Origin: Polytrichum commune
Lineage: Eukaryota > Streptophyta > Polytrichopsida > Polytrichales > Polytrichaceae
Reading direction: 5' to 3'
Assembly (NCBI GenBank): GCA_950295325.1
Contig: OX485803.1
Coordinates: 23,190,001 to 23,254,000, forward strand
Length of the DNA: 64,000 bases
Shown here: positions 36,717 through 51,959 of the stretch, one piece after another
How positions within the stretch are numbered: position 1 is the first letter of the stretch
Layout of the letters: each line of letters opens with the position of its first letter
The notes under the pieces: generated by a model
Told to the model about the DNA's origin: nothing
The model's database searches: none
Seen by the model: only the letters and a program-made list of their open reading frames with translations
Translations under genes and position numbers: made by a program

Positions 36717-37125
36717 CCCGGGGAGGTCACTCCATTGTCAAGTTGAAAACCACGTGCGAAAGAAAAAAATCTACTTTTTCTAAGTTGCATCAACAAAATG
36801 GGTCAAAATTTTATCAAAAAAAATTTATGAGTACATATACATGGTATCTATTACATAGTAAAAATTGATAACCAAAATTGATAATTTGTTTTTTCTAGAA
36901 AACATACCGTTTCTAACTAGAATGACGCAGAATTGAACTAAACAAATTACTAGAAAAAATGGAGATGACTAAAAATTTTAAAAAATATACAAAAGATATT
37001 ATCAATGCATATGTATATATAGAAAAACATCATAATTTTTAAAATTATCTATGGCATATAATATAGGGGTAGCAAACTTCTTTCGCACATGGTTTTCAAC
37101 TTGACAATGGAGTGACCTCCCCGGG
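36717..37125. mobile_element. 409-bp MITE with 48-bp terminal inverted repeats and 8-bp target duplication (hAT-like)
   Basis: The left arm CCCGGGGAGGTCACTCCATT and its continuation to 36764 match the inverted right arm (37078-37125) at 47 of 48 positions by my count. GGTATAAG flanks the element on both sides as an 8-bp direct repeat. An 8-bp duplication points to the hAT superfamily; long arms also occur in Mutator-like MITEs (usually 9 bp). The interior is very AT-rich and non-coding. The near-identical arms suggest a recent insertion. Confidence 0.9.
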
Positions 37126-37934
37126 GGTATAAGTTATGGCATGCGATGCAATCAAGAACAAATGTGGAAAATAAATGTGCTACAAGGGACGTGGAGTATG
37201 TGTACCAAATATATCAATCATGTATGTTTACTACATGAAACATTCAATTTGGTGTGGCATTAAATTGGTGTGTCGTGTCAAGTACATAGGTATGTGCAAT
37301 TAGGTTGCCTTCATGAATAGGTTACCTCTTTACCCATTTAGATGACCTTGGGCCATGACCTGATCACAAAGACTAATAAGTTTGTATATTCAGCCATACA
37401 ATAACCACACCAAAGGAAAAGAAAAACTTTGTTTATGTAGTAATACTAATCCAAAATAGTGTGGAATGTCGATAAATTATTGGGGGCAAGCTAATTACAC
37501 ATTTAAGGTGTGATTGAGTGGTTGCTATGATGTATCATATGTATCAAAAGGCATGTGACACCCTCTCTAGTTGCCACCCAATTCCCACCCAATGATTGCA
37601 AGAAAATCAATGTGGGAAGTTAATGATGAATAATAATATGGGCCACACTAAATTATTGTTTAGCGTAGTGAGCACAAAATGAAAGACATGTATGATAGTT
37701 TAAAGGGAAAAGAGAATCTTCACAACGGACTCTTGCAACTTTTCATTTCAACTCCAATTCTAGAACTTGAAATGAGAATCTACATGATTTGCAATTTCTA
37801 ATTGGATGCCACAGTTTCCAAAACCAATCCAATGGCCATAAATGTATGTGGATTTGAAAATGCGCACAACATGGCTACATAAGATGTGAAGACCCTCTTC
37901 CTCTTTAAGTGATCACACATATGCCCACACACAT
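37126..37934. other. Intergenic, no gene seen
   Basis: AT-rich and non-coding. It contains no clear element ends. Confidence 0.5.
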
Positions 37935-38317
37935 ACTACACTAAATCTACTATTTAGTGTCCCCAATTCTAGTTGCCTAGCTCAACACTAGTTGTAAAAC
38001 CGCGGTGTAGTGTCACCAACACTAAATGTTAACCCAACACTATTTGTCATTTCCTTGTAAATTTTGAGGGGATTATAGATTTATAGTGTTGCAATTGCTG
38101 TCACTTACGAAGTGGATTTTCCATCCAAATTTCAACCATCCATGACAACATTTGATCACGAGTTGCTGACAAGAGAAGGTAGGGTTTCGGCCAATGGATG
38201 AACTCATCCATCATCCATGACCAATATTTGCTCACTTATTCATACAAAGTGTCATTCGAAACGTTACCATAGTGACATGAAATACCATATGACACTAAAT
38301 ATCATATTTCGTGTAGC
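37935..38317. mobile_element. MITE group C, copy 1
   Basis: It runs from ACTACACTAAATCTACTATT to the inverted terminus CATATTTCGTGTAG. It shares interior blocks with copies at 45374-45735 and 54546-54919: CAACACTAAATGT, CCATCCAAATTTCAA-CATCCATGACAA and GTGTCATTCGAAACGTTACCA. It has no coding capacity. Confidence 0.75.
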
Positions 38318-38686
38318 ACTCTTTAGCAGTGTACCCTATTCCTTTTTGGCCCCGGCTTTTTATATATATTTTTACAAAGCAGTCAACACTTTTGATGATA
38401 TATCCCAATTAAGTGTTTCAATTATCATGCAAGGGGGCTAGGTGGCACTTTGAGCAAAGAGCACACAATAGGTGAACTCTTCAACCTCGAACAAGTGTAG
38501 CCGGTGCAGCTATTGTGTTGGAGCTTATCTCCTTTAGAGGCACGTGGGTGTTATTCGGTTACTTTTCTTGATCGGGCACACCTACATTTGATTGGTGTAT
38601 GGCTAGGTGAGGATTGAAGAACAAGCATCATAAAGACACATGTTCAAGAGAGATTGGACTATGTCTTCAAAATTCAATAACTATTT

Positions 38687-38911
38687 CACACTGATTATCC
38701 CAATAAGTGTGTGTTGTTATTTGAGTTACGAAGTGCTACAATTGTTTAATGAGAATGTAGTATTTCTACCAAGCAAAGCCATTTATGTTCTATATAATGT
38801 CCAAACAACCTATTGAACTTTCATTAGTAAAAATTGAATTCCTAAGTAAGACGATATTGCATTGTGTAACTTTGAGTAGTGACACACACTAATTGGGATA
38901 ACCAATGTAGT
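38687..38911. mobile_element. MITE group F, copy 2
   Basis: The left terminus CACACTGATTATCCCAATAA pairs with the inverted right terminus (CACACTAATTGGGATAACC). It is inverted relative to copy 1 at 28824-29044. Parts of the interior (ACCAAG-AAAG, GTTCTATATAATGTCCAA) resemble group A, so the two groups are probably related. Confidence 0.75.
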
Positions 38912-41489
38912 GAACACAATTGGGAGGAACTATGCATTGAATAAGGGAATCAACAAAATTGCAATTGCAATAACCATAACTAGTTTATGTTGATGGTTTC
39001 ATCATAGATTTGCCATTCCAACAAAACTATGAATATGTAAAAATGAATTTGAAGAATAGGAGATGAAGAATAAGAAAAGGAAAAAATAAAATAAAAACGA
39101 CTAATGCTCACATACCTTATGCAAAGTATCCCATTACCATGCATCAACTTAAGTTTAGTGTAGTTTCTATTTTTTATTTTCTTAAGGGATGGGTTGACCT
39201 TTGAACTTGTTAAATAATGTTATGCAAGTGTGGTAACAATTTAACCTAGAATGGTTGATATATTTAACCGAATCTCATTGTCATACATGTCTTTTTGGTG
39301 TCCATTCTTAACTAGAAACTTTGTCATATTCCACTCAAATATAGGTGGTCAAAGAGCACATAAACTATTATAAACTAAAAATAACACACAAATCTAAGTT
39401 CCATTTTAGAATGACAAAAGACACTTTCAAATGCTAAGTCATATCCATTATAACCTCAATGCTAATGAGGATTTTATAATAATTTTCACTCCTAAGTTTA
39501 TTACATGCTTTTATGACATTCGTTTTCATGATTTTGGTTTCACTTTGGGAATGAAATCCCAATCAATTTCTTTTTTATTAAGGGGAAGAGAACACACATA
39601 TATTGAATTTCCGGCCTTCAAGGTGAAGTGCACTCAATATGGGATTTGTGGACAAGCATCCTTGAAGAATGCACGTTGAATTTTTTTTGGAGTCGGGCAG
39701 GGCAAGCAGCAATTGTTGGTCAAGATTAAAAATTGGGCAAGGTTGCCTATTGGTGCCAGATCGCAACCCCAAGCCCTGACACCCCCTTCCCCGTGCTGGG
39801 GTCATGGCTCGGCCAGCTGGGGCCTATCCAAATGGCATGAGCTCTAGCCCCAACCCACTAGTCGGGGGTGATGTTGTATGACATGTCATGTGTAAACCAA
39901 TATTGTTTGATGACCTTTTCAATATGAGGTTTTGTGCACATTTTAATTCTTTTCTCACTTCATTTGTCCATTCGCATGCATTGGATTTCATGAGGTGGAG
40001 ATTCAAAATCACTTCAGCATCAAGTTTAATGCCATCGTTGCAAAATCCACATAAGTATCTGATGTACCATTACTTGTGCAACACACAAAGTCAGACATGG
40101 AGTAAGCCAGTACCAGGTTTGGGGGTTGAGTCCCAAATTTGAGGGATTGTTGGTTGAGTTTAGTACGCTTTCCAAATTCCACCTTCAAATAAGTTACTCA
40201 TTATGCTTATATAGAGTATATGAATGGACCTTTGTCAAGTTCCACTTATTATTACACAAACCTACTATTTAAAACTTTGCTACCTCAGCCTTGAACTATT
40301 GCGCCTAGGTACAAAACTTTATTAATTTACTGTCTGATTGTGTCTAAATATGCAACTTGCGTATGCACAACTACAATGAACATATGACACTTTTGTGGTG
40401 AATCTAAAACTGTTGATGGCAGATTCTCCCATTTGATATGAATAGGTATCCAATGTGTACATCAAATATAATCTGAAATGATCTGGTCAAGTATGAAGGA
40501 AAACAAAGTCAATCTCTCCAAAGTATTAAACTTGATTCATGTGTACATGCTTAAGCTCCTGAAGCTTCTGGTGTAAAATACATACTGTCGTTTGGACAAG
40601 ATTAGTGTTTTCTGGGATCCTCTTAACTTGTTATGGACTTCAATGTGCAAAGCTGGGGAAGATAGAATTTGTGGAACTTAAATTGTGACTTATGATAGAC
40701 ACACTAGTGTAGTTTTAGAAGGCAAGCCATCAACTCTGAATCATCCTTGGCGTTGGCTTAATTGACCTCCTGTCTCAAAAACAAATCAACTTCATTAAGC
40801 CGGTAGGTTGGAATCTCTTGACATGGAACTGAGAGGTGATAATATAAGGCAGTGACCAAAGAACAGAAATGAATTGCTCAATCAACTTACAAGTGTCATG
40901 GTAAGCAACCAAAAACCTTGGTATGAAGCACACATCTCTTCATCCTTCTGCCTGTTTCCAGATATTTAAAGCAATGGGCAGTAACAGAAGACAGTTTTTG
41001 GGAACAGCTAGTGAACATGTTGCCAACGTAACAGCCTATGGCCAGATAGATTCTTATCACATCACCAGTTAGGTCAGGGCATGCAACGTGTTCAAGTGAA
41101 ACACGTGCAACAGCAACCACCTGTTACTGCAGGCGGATGGGCTGTCAAAATCCAAATCATTCCGCAGAAAGACATAATATGCAAGGGTTGATCAATGACA
41201 CAATAAGAGCAACTAAAAGTGCACTCCCCTGCCATTACCTCTAAATTACCTATTCATGCAACATGCTGTGTAGGATTGGTTTACATCTACATTGGAAAGA
41301 AACACAGAAGTATAGCATCCTTCCACTTAGTTAGGTCAAGGAGCTGGACCCCCTTTTTAGAGTCTTACAACAAGACAGGTCGCCATAATTTTGATGGACA
41401 GTTTCGACCATCTTCGCAGTTGGCAGTGCACTGGCCCCCTTGGCAGATGACGCCTTTTTTTTTTTTTTTGCATAATTTAGCACTTCAGA
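38912..41489. other. Intergenic, no gene seen
   Basis: Mostly AT-rich. A less AT-rich patch near 39690-39870 and another near 40880-41160 have no recognisable product. The latter lies downstream of the E2 gene and may belong to its 3' region. Confidence 0.4.
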
Positions 41490-44622
<3,133 letters not shown>

Positions 44623-45360
44623 TCTTCTCCTCTCCTCTCCTCTCCTTCCCTCTTCGTTTCCCTCCCCCTCTGCCTCTCTCGCTCGCTCCCCCAAACCCTC
44701 CCTCCGAACAAAAGCAGAAAAATCCTCTTTCTGCAACTCAAACACACACTCGCTCAGCCAACTTCAAAGCTCACTGCAACACATCCCCAAACATTCCAAA
44801 CATAACATGCAGGAAAAAGTGACAAGCTCGTGGTCTGCTTCCCAAATTGCAGCCCAATCGGAGGCTACCAACCCAACCCGACACCCCACCGCACCTGGAT
44901 TTGGGTGTCACCCACTTGCTAATCACCGTCCCCGCCCGGACGCGTTCCGTCACCAAATTGCGAACGAGTGGGTTTGCTGGATCGGTCAGTCCGGTGCGGC
45001 CTCGTGTGACGATCGCGTGTGCGCCTGCGCCTCCGTCCTGTGGCGCCCGGTCGATTGGTAGGGCGAAGAGTACGCGCTGTGGGAAGAGAGAAATGGTCGG
45101 GCGCAGGGCGGCCGAGAACACCCAGCAAAGCAGCAGCAGCAAGCGGAAGGCCGGAAGGAAGGAAGGAAGGGGGCCCTATCGCCGCCCCTCCTAGGGCTAT
45201 GTTTACCCCCCCCCCCCACCCCCACCCCCTATGGCCGCCTCGCCCTTTGCTTGCCAGTCGTCGCTGGAGTGTGCCTGCAGTAATTGCTTCGAGGTCCTTT
45301 TGCCGCGCATTCAAATTCTTATACATTTCAATTTCTGAACATTGTATGGAAGTACCATGG
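44623..45360 (-). promoter_or_regulatory. Upstream region of the intact E2 gene, GC-rich
   Basis: GC-rich DNA contrasts with the AT-rich surroundings and is shared with the second copy (53000-53610), for example GGGCGGCCGAGAACAC and CTATGGCCG. It probably contains promoter and leader, with a pyrimidine-rich leader on the minus strand side. Poly-C runs lie near 45208-45226. Confidence 0.45.
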
Positions 45361-45373
45361 TTTGGATACCTTA

Positions 45374-45735
45374 GATACGCTAAATATCATATCCAGTGTC
45401 ACCCATTCCCTCATTTTTGTCTTGCTCAACACTAAATGTAAACCTAACATTATTCGTCATTCCTCGTGAAGTTTCTTGGGCACTAGAGACTGACAATGTT
45501 GCAATGATTGTTCACTTACAACGTGACTCTTCATCCAAAGTCTAGTCATCCATGACGACGCTTTCATTCCATGATGTTAGGATGCAAAATGTACCCAAAA
45601 ATGGATGAAGTAAAAGCAAGTTGGGGTGATAGTATAAATTGTAATCTTGTTCCTAAGAGGTGTCATTAGAAAAGTTACTAGAGTGGGCATAACATATTGG
45701 AAGACACGAAATACAATATATTAGTGTAGTGTAGT
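45374..45735. mobile_element. MITE group C, copy 2
   Basis: It begins ACGCTAAATATCATATCCAG and ends near TATTAGTGTAGTGTAG. Shared interior blocks with the other two copies include CTCAACACTAAATGTAAACCTAACA and GTGTCATTAGAAAAGTTAC. It lies just outside the upstream end of the duplicated block. Confidence 0.7.
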
Positions 45736-48046
45736 GTGTGCTAACTCTCGTAGTGGGACATTAGTTTCTAGGTCATGGTTAGTGAGCATCACATTGATTT
45801 CATTTGAAAATAAGGTTTTGTGACTACTTTTGTTGTTGTTGCCTTGTCTAGATTAACTGCACCGAAATATCATGTTGGGGTGTCCAAGAAGACAACAACA
45901 TAAAGGGGCCCTATCGTTCTCCCTCCTGGTGGTGTTATATTTTAACTCACCCACATGCTTTGGTGGACTTCCATGGTTGTCCTTGCTTTGTTTTGGAGTC
46001 GTCGACGGTGTAGTCGCACTAATGCTTCCTTATTGGAGGCTATTCGGTTATGCATTCCAAATTCAAATGTTTGTTGTACTTATATCATATCATGTTTATA
46101 TATAGGCAAGTGTTATAATTATTCTTATAGTGTGGCACTAATTTCTAAGTTAAGACTACCTAGTGAGCATCACACCAAAACATTCATTTGGACGGTACCA
46201 TGTTTTCATTAATGTTGTCCCTTTGTGGACGCCTTTGGAGTTGGTCCATGAACCTCAATGCTCGTCGGAGGCATTTTTGGTGCACATTTACAATTCTTCT
46301 ACTTCTCGATGTGTTTGCTATAACCACACCATAATAAGGATATGGTGTGACGCATTTAAAATTTTTAGGGAACATCAAACTACCGATACGTGTGCGTTAG
46401 CCCCACTTCACACTGATTTAGAGGTCAAATTTTGTGAATGTCGCCCTAATTTTTTCTTCTAAAAACCATGAGTGTGATTGTTTTCATTATTATTTTCCTT
46501 GTTACTTCACATGCATCTAAATACTGGGTAGGCTAGGTGGGATCAACACACATCTGAAATCTTTGCATCTTGAAATTTATTGAAGTTAGAATTGGCACCT
46601 ATTTCCAAAAGCAAGGGGGGAGGGGGGGGGGGGGAAACGGTATACATGTCAATGGAAAGGAGAAGGATGTCAAATTGCAGGAGCATTGTTTCATTTGTCC
46701 TCCTTGTCCAAGCCATCCAAGATAATTAGATGGCAATTTTACCCAACTAAATTTTTATTTTTATTTTTCAAAAGTATGAAAGTTTGGAAAACCTCACATT
46801 GATGATGCAATGAACGGGGAGAACTGACCTCTAGTTACAAATGAACCGATTGAGTGTGAGAAATAACCAGTTGAAGTTCAAGACTTCAAGAAAATTGCCC
46901 ATCAATTTAGAAGAAATTACAAAATATACCTCGAATCAATGAAGAAAAACCGAAAGATCATAACATGTAACCAGTTGGACTTGGAAACACTAGGATCTTG
47001 ACCGATTATGCCCAAAAATCTCTTCGGACATTGGATGAATGATTGTTTGCAATGAGTGTTGATGCACCAAAAGACCTCATTACCGCACGACGGCTATTTA
47101 TTCTCGTACATGCCCATTTCCTCACTTCATGTGCCGCCTATGCCAAGGAGGGCCTATTGCCGTGCATTCAAGTGGTTGTAAGTGTGTGTCTTGGGATTGT
47201 TGTACACAACCCCATTCACTGCCTCCTTTGTTTGTAGTTTATATCATTATATTAGGAGGCGCTTGCTGCCATGCCATTTAGGATTTGTAGAATCTCTAAG
47301 AAAGAAAATCGACTCCGAGGTTGCCGCCAACGTGGAGTATGGTGTTGCTTTATTAACAAGTTGTTATAAGTCTATGTGTAAACCCAAAACATATAGTACG
47401 AGAATTAGACGGTCCCCGAAGACTATTGCCTCCTCCCAAAGATGAACACTATGAGCGGGGGTGCTAACAACCCTGTCAACACCTATCTTCCCCAAGGACA
47501 AAGCCCATGTTTGAAATTTCAATAGTGCCAGTACACATGTCCCTAGTTTGAGTGTTAAAGTGAGGAGGAATGAGCTATTATCGCAGACTCTAGACATTAG
47601 TAATATATTTGAACCAACTTTTGGCTTCAAAAATTCCCAGTAATTTCAATTTAATGAATGAAATTACAAAAAACATTACAATTCTCCTAAACTGCTATCT
47701 TCCTACATAGGAAAATTTTGCACTGCCTTATCCTTCTCCCAATCCGGCGCATAATCTCTTCTTAAGTGTTTGGTTATGGGTGCCTCTACTCTCTAGCTAG
47801 CCACATGGGTGCTAGCCAAATTAGCATCCTCTTCTTTATAGCCAGATGGGCCTTTCCATCTAGGGTTAATAAACAATGTACAGCCCCTAAAACTGATTTT
47901 CCTTCATCATCATATTCACACTTTGGGTTTCCCAACGGGCCGTTTGCAATTTATAATGGTCGTTGATAATAAGGCCAATGAGGCTCGCTCCCAAAGGCTT
48001 TCCGCATACAAAGGTCATCCCTCAAGCTCTACACTCTTTTGTCTAA
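45736..48046. other. Intergenic between the E2 copies, no gene seen
   Basis: AT-rich and non-coding, with a long poly-G tract near 46615-46633. At 47972-48040 there is a worn relative (AAGGCC-ATGAGGCTCG, CAAAGGTCATCCCTC) of the foldback element at 49463-49560. Confidence 0.45.
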
Positions 48047-48445
48047 TTAGGGCCGGTTTACACTATATGGACCATGAAGTCGGACCATGGAAGATGGCCT
48101 TTGTCAATGGTCCGAGTTCATGGTCCGACTTCCATGGTCCGACTTCATAAAAAAAATAGTTTTGAGAGCCTTGGGCCCCTCACTAGGTGTAAACCGAATG
48201 TGGACCAAGAAGAATGACCACGCACCAAAAAGTGAAGGTGCTCATTTTTTTGATACGTGCCCAAAAAGGGCAATTTTGAAAGAAAAAAAGATCAAGTTTG
48301 ATCATTCCTTGTCTTCTCTTGGGCTTCACTTGTCTTCACTTCTTGTTAAATGCGTCGAGGATGTGGCTTGCAAATCTTCTCACAACAGTTTTTACAAAAG
48401 AATGAGCGATTTAATTTGTACATGTGACATGTACCTTGTGTTGTC

Positions 48446-48578
48446 ACTACACTAAATAGGATATTTAGTGTTTGATTATATTTAATGTTGTTACCACCCT
48501 ACCTTGCTCAACACTAATTTTCAATTCTTTGATAATTATTTGATAATTAGCGTTAGAAGATTTCCCATTGCGCTTCTT
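48446..48578. mobile_element. MITE group B, copy 2, truncated
   Basis: It starts ACTACACTAAATAGGATATTTA and matches the first ~90 bases of the copy at 29688. It stops where the foldback element at 48581 begins. It is nested in the 1,135-bp Tourist-type element. Confidence 0.7.
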
Positions 48579-48580
48579 CT

Positions 48581-48772
48581 GACCACCCTGATCTACAGTC
48601 ACTAAACCACTGCAGACTTTTCTTTTTTGTTTTGCAACTGTATTTTTTAAACATTTCGGGGTGTGTAATATACCGTTGGAAAGGTATTTTCAAGACCTTT
48701 CCAACGGTGTATTACAAGCCCCCGAATTCCAAACATTGCAGTTGGTAGACCAAAAAAACAAATCGGCACTTG
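48581..48772. mobile_element. Foldback element family (GTTGGAAAGG core), copy 2
   Basis: It begins GACCACCCTGATCTACAGTC. The central stem (48658-48724) has one arm with AATATACCGTTGGAAAGGTA and the partner ACCTTTCCAACGGTGTATTA. It is nested in the Tourist-type element, next to the truncated group B MITE. Confidence 0.85.
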
Positions 48773-49462
48773 AATACTTGAGTTCTAGATGTCCCACGTT
48801 GTTTGGTGAAACACGTGTGAGCCGGTTTAAGAGGTAGGGCAAGGTAGTGTTGGTATGTCTCATGGGCTATGGTATAATGAAGGCACATAAAAGGTATATT
48901 CATTAAAATGTTATTGAAATAATATTTCTCTGACATGGCAAGGGAAATATCTTGTATTTTCCTACCAGATCACCTCTCTTGCCTTCCTCACCGCACAACC
49001 CATTGGACCATGTCAGTGCATTTATTAAGCTTTAAAAATTATATTTTGGGGACCTCGACCTCCATGGTCCCTCTGCCATTTTTTTCTTAGTGTAAACCAA
49101 AGTTGTCCCGAGACAACTTCAACATCCAATCAGCTGCTTTGCAGAGCCTGGTCCAACTTCATGGTCCGTAGTGTAAACCGGCCCTTAGTGTGGGTGGGAG
49201 ATTCATGTGGGTTCGAATTTAGTGTGGCCCACATTAGTTTTGCAATACTTGCTTTGATTAACATTAGTATCTTTATAGTGCTTGTCTTGCCTTGAATTTT
49301 CATCCAAAATATGCAAACAAAGAAAAACCCACACTAATTTTTCACGTTGGAAATTACAGTGGCCACTTCAAATTGTAATAAAAATATAAGTTGGGTAATT
49401 GGGAATTAGTGTGGCCCAACACTGATTAGACAAAACAATGTACTCTCAGGAGGGAGATTTAG

Positions 49463-49560
49463 AAGGCCCGAGCCCAATGGAGTTCCCCAAACAAAGGTCA
49501 CCCCTCGGGCTCTACCCTCATGTCGCCCTTGTTTGCGGAACTCCCTGGGGCTCGGGCCTT
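49463..49560. repeat. 98-bp foldback element with AAGGCCCGAGCCC ends
   Basis: The left arm AAGGCCCGAGCCCAATGGAG pairs with the right arm (inverted AAGGCCCGAGCCCCAGGGAG), and both continue into GTTCC-CAAACAA. Only about 28 bases separate the arms. It ends three bases from the false stop codon of the broken E2 copy. Confidence 0.7.
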
Positions 49561-50262
49561 ATCTACGCTCCACTCGAATAACTTGAGTCCTCCAATGCAA
49601 TTTTCAAAGTCGAAAGGTCATATGGATCATCTGCATTCACCGTCCCAAATAGAAAGTTAAACAAGTGACTACAAAAAGCATTTGGTGGGTGTTCAATTCA
49701 TGCAAGTCTATCCCCATCTCTATGTACTTGACATAACCCTATTTAATTAGGATGTGCATGAGGACATCACAAGCCACCTTGATGACACGTAATGACATCA
49801 TCAAAAGTGTAAGGAAAGCAACTTTGTGTGGTTTTACAAATCATGTTGGTGTTGAGAAAACACATATTCGCTCCCAAGCACGACTATTCAAGGTGCGTTT
49901 ACACACAACTACTCGAGCAGTCGTGGTTGTGGTTTGGGCCCACTTTCAACCATAACTACAATATTTTGTAGTGGAAGAGTGGGTTTGACCTCAATGATCG
50001 TCCCTCCTATTGGTGCAATCAGTGGAATAGAGAGTTTGTCTAAGCATAATTGATTCCTACAAATCATTTGCCATGCTTTAGCCTCTCGGTGCCACATAAC
50101 AAACAAAAATAGACCAAAGAAAGTAAACTACAATCATGGCAAGTACTCCCACGTACACCTTATATTGTAGTTGTGGTTTAGGGTTGTCAAAAGATGTTGT
50201 AAGGTTGTTTAATGGGTACAATCTGAATTCTAAGATGATCATAAGACCAAAAAAACTTCAAA

Positions 50263-50289
50263 AATTATATATATATATATATATATATA
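50263..50289. repeat. (AT)n microsatellite
   Basis: About thirteen AT units lie in the right duplicated block, with no equivalent in the left block. Confidence 0.9.
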
Positions 50290-50463
50290 GATTTGGAAGA
50301 TTTTCTAATTGAAAAGTGCCCAGTGAAGTCTTAGACAAGGACGGGTTGCCATAGCAGAACTCTACTTGCCTTGGCCAACCTTCAAAGTAGGACCTTGTCA
50401 AGGCATAGGATATTGGAACAACAGAGCTGCAGATAGCATCTAAATGGAGAAGAGGATGTTTTA

Positions 50464-50637
<174 letters not shown>

Positions 50638-51010
50638 TTAGCTGGTCGCAAACATCTACAAGTAGGGTACTAGAATCACAAAATTCGACAAAACCTATTC
50701 CCCATATCAATGCATAAGTCTAGTCTTTTCAAGTGGTCTCAAACAATAAAAATGACGAGTACTGAGAAGATACTGTCAACCCATTCCCAAAATGTCGACC
50801 ACAGTGTTCATTGAGGATACTTCACCCACAAATCAAGTAACCCAAAGGACGTGTAATCATCAATTTCCTACCAATTTCATCAACTTTAGCCATAAATATT
50901 TCTTGATGACAAACAAGATCAGATCAAGGACCAGAGCAAACCGGTAATGACATGGTTGGATTATCATGAAAATCACATAACCAACAACACTAGATTGCTA
51001 AAAAAATTCA

Positions 51011-51196
<186 letters not shown>

Positions 51197-51778
51197 TCAA
51201 TGAAATCAGTCGAGGGATCAACTTGGAATGTAGGTCCTGACTAAAAACACCCGAAGCGCGAGTCACATCACTTCATACCAGGACATTGAAATATTGATTT
51301 GCAGGGGTCTTTGGTAGATGACTAGGGGACATAGCTCACTACGATTATGTGTAACAAAACAGTTTTGACTTTCTGAGTTGATAAAAAAAGAATCATCCAG
51401 AGAAAGGATTTTGAAAGCCAACCAGAATTTAGATCTCCAGAAATGAACCTCTTTGGAGAGACGCCATGGAATGCAATGCCGTTCGTAGTAAAGTCTAATT
51501 TTCATCATGATTAGCGCAGACATATGACCTATGCTTTACATAAGGCTTCTCTTGGCTTGTATGATCACATCCTACTCTTTAGCATGGGAGAAGATTAATA
51601 GTTGGGAAATGCGGTGTGAAGAAGATGTACAACTCTCTCTTCCTCAACGTTTCTCGAAATGACTTCGACCTAACATACCAGGAGACATTAACCTAGAACT
51701 GCCTTAAAGAAAAGAATCACTAGAACCCTCTTTGATATGGCAAGAGTACGAAAGTGAGAAACCCTAGTTAGTTGAGGT

Positions 51779-51959
51779 ACACTAAACATCTGATTTAGTG
51801 TGGCCCACACTACTCACCATCGACCCACATTGATTGTCTCAAGATCACCGGCCGACTGTCACATGGCACTTGGTGCTATATGACAAGTCATGAAGACCAC
51901 TCTACTTAACATGGCACACCAATTTTAAAACCACACTAAATCAGACGTTTCCTGTAGCC
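51779..51959. mobile_element. MITE group D, copy 2, in intron 1 of the broken E2 copy
   Basis: It has better-preserved ends than copy 1: TACACTAAACATCTGATTTA at the left and CCACACTAAATCAGACG at the right. It sits at the same intron position as 43222-43410, so it was present before the duplication. Confidence 0.75.

Larger units (their letters stand above)
48050..49184. mobile_element. Tourist/Harbinger-type non-autonomous element, 1,135 bp, TTA target duplication
   Basis: The left end GGGCCGGTTTACACTATATG and the inverted right end GGGCCGGTTTACACTACGGA form terminal repeats that continue as GGACCATGAAGT(C/T)GGACCA. TTA flanks both sides (48047-48049 and 49185-49187). GGGCC-starting ends with a TTA duplication are typical of Tourist/PIF-Harbinger elements. 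No transposase is visible. A truncated group B MITE and a foldback element are nested inside. Confidence 0.88.

Noticed and set aside
44623-44745. Longer E2 start at 44745
   Set aside because: It is in frame, but the extra 41 residues are low-complexity, differ strongly between the two copies and are not typical of E2s; the inner ATG at 44622 was preferred.
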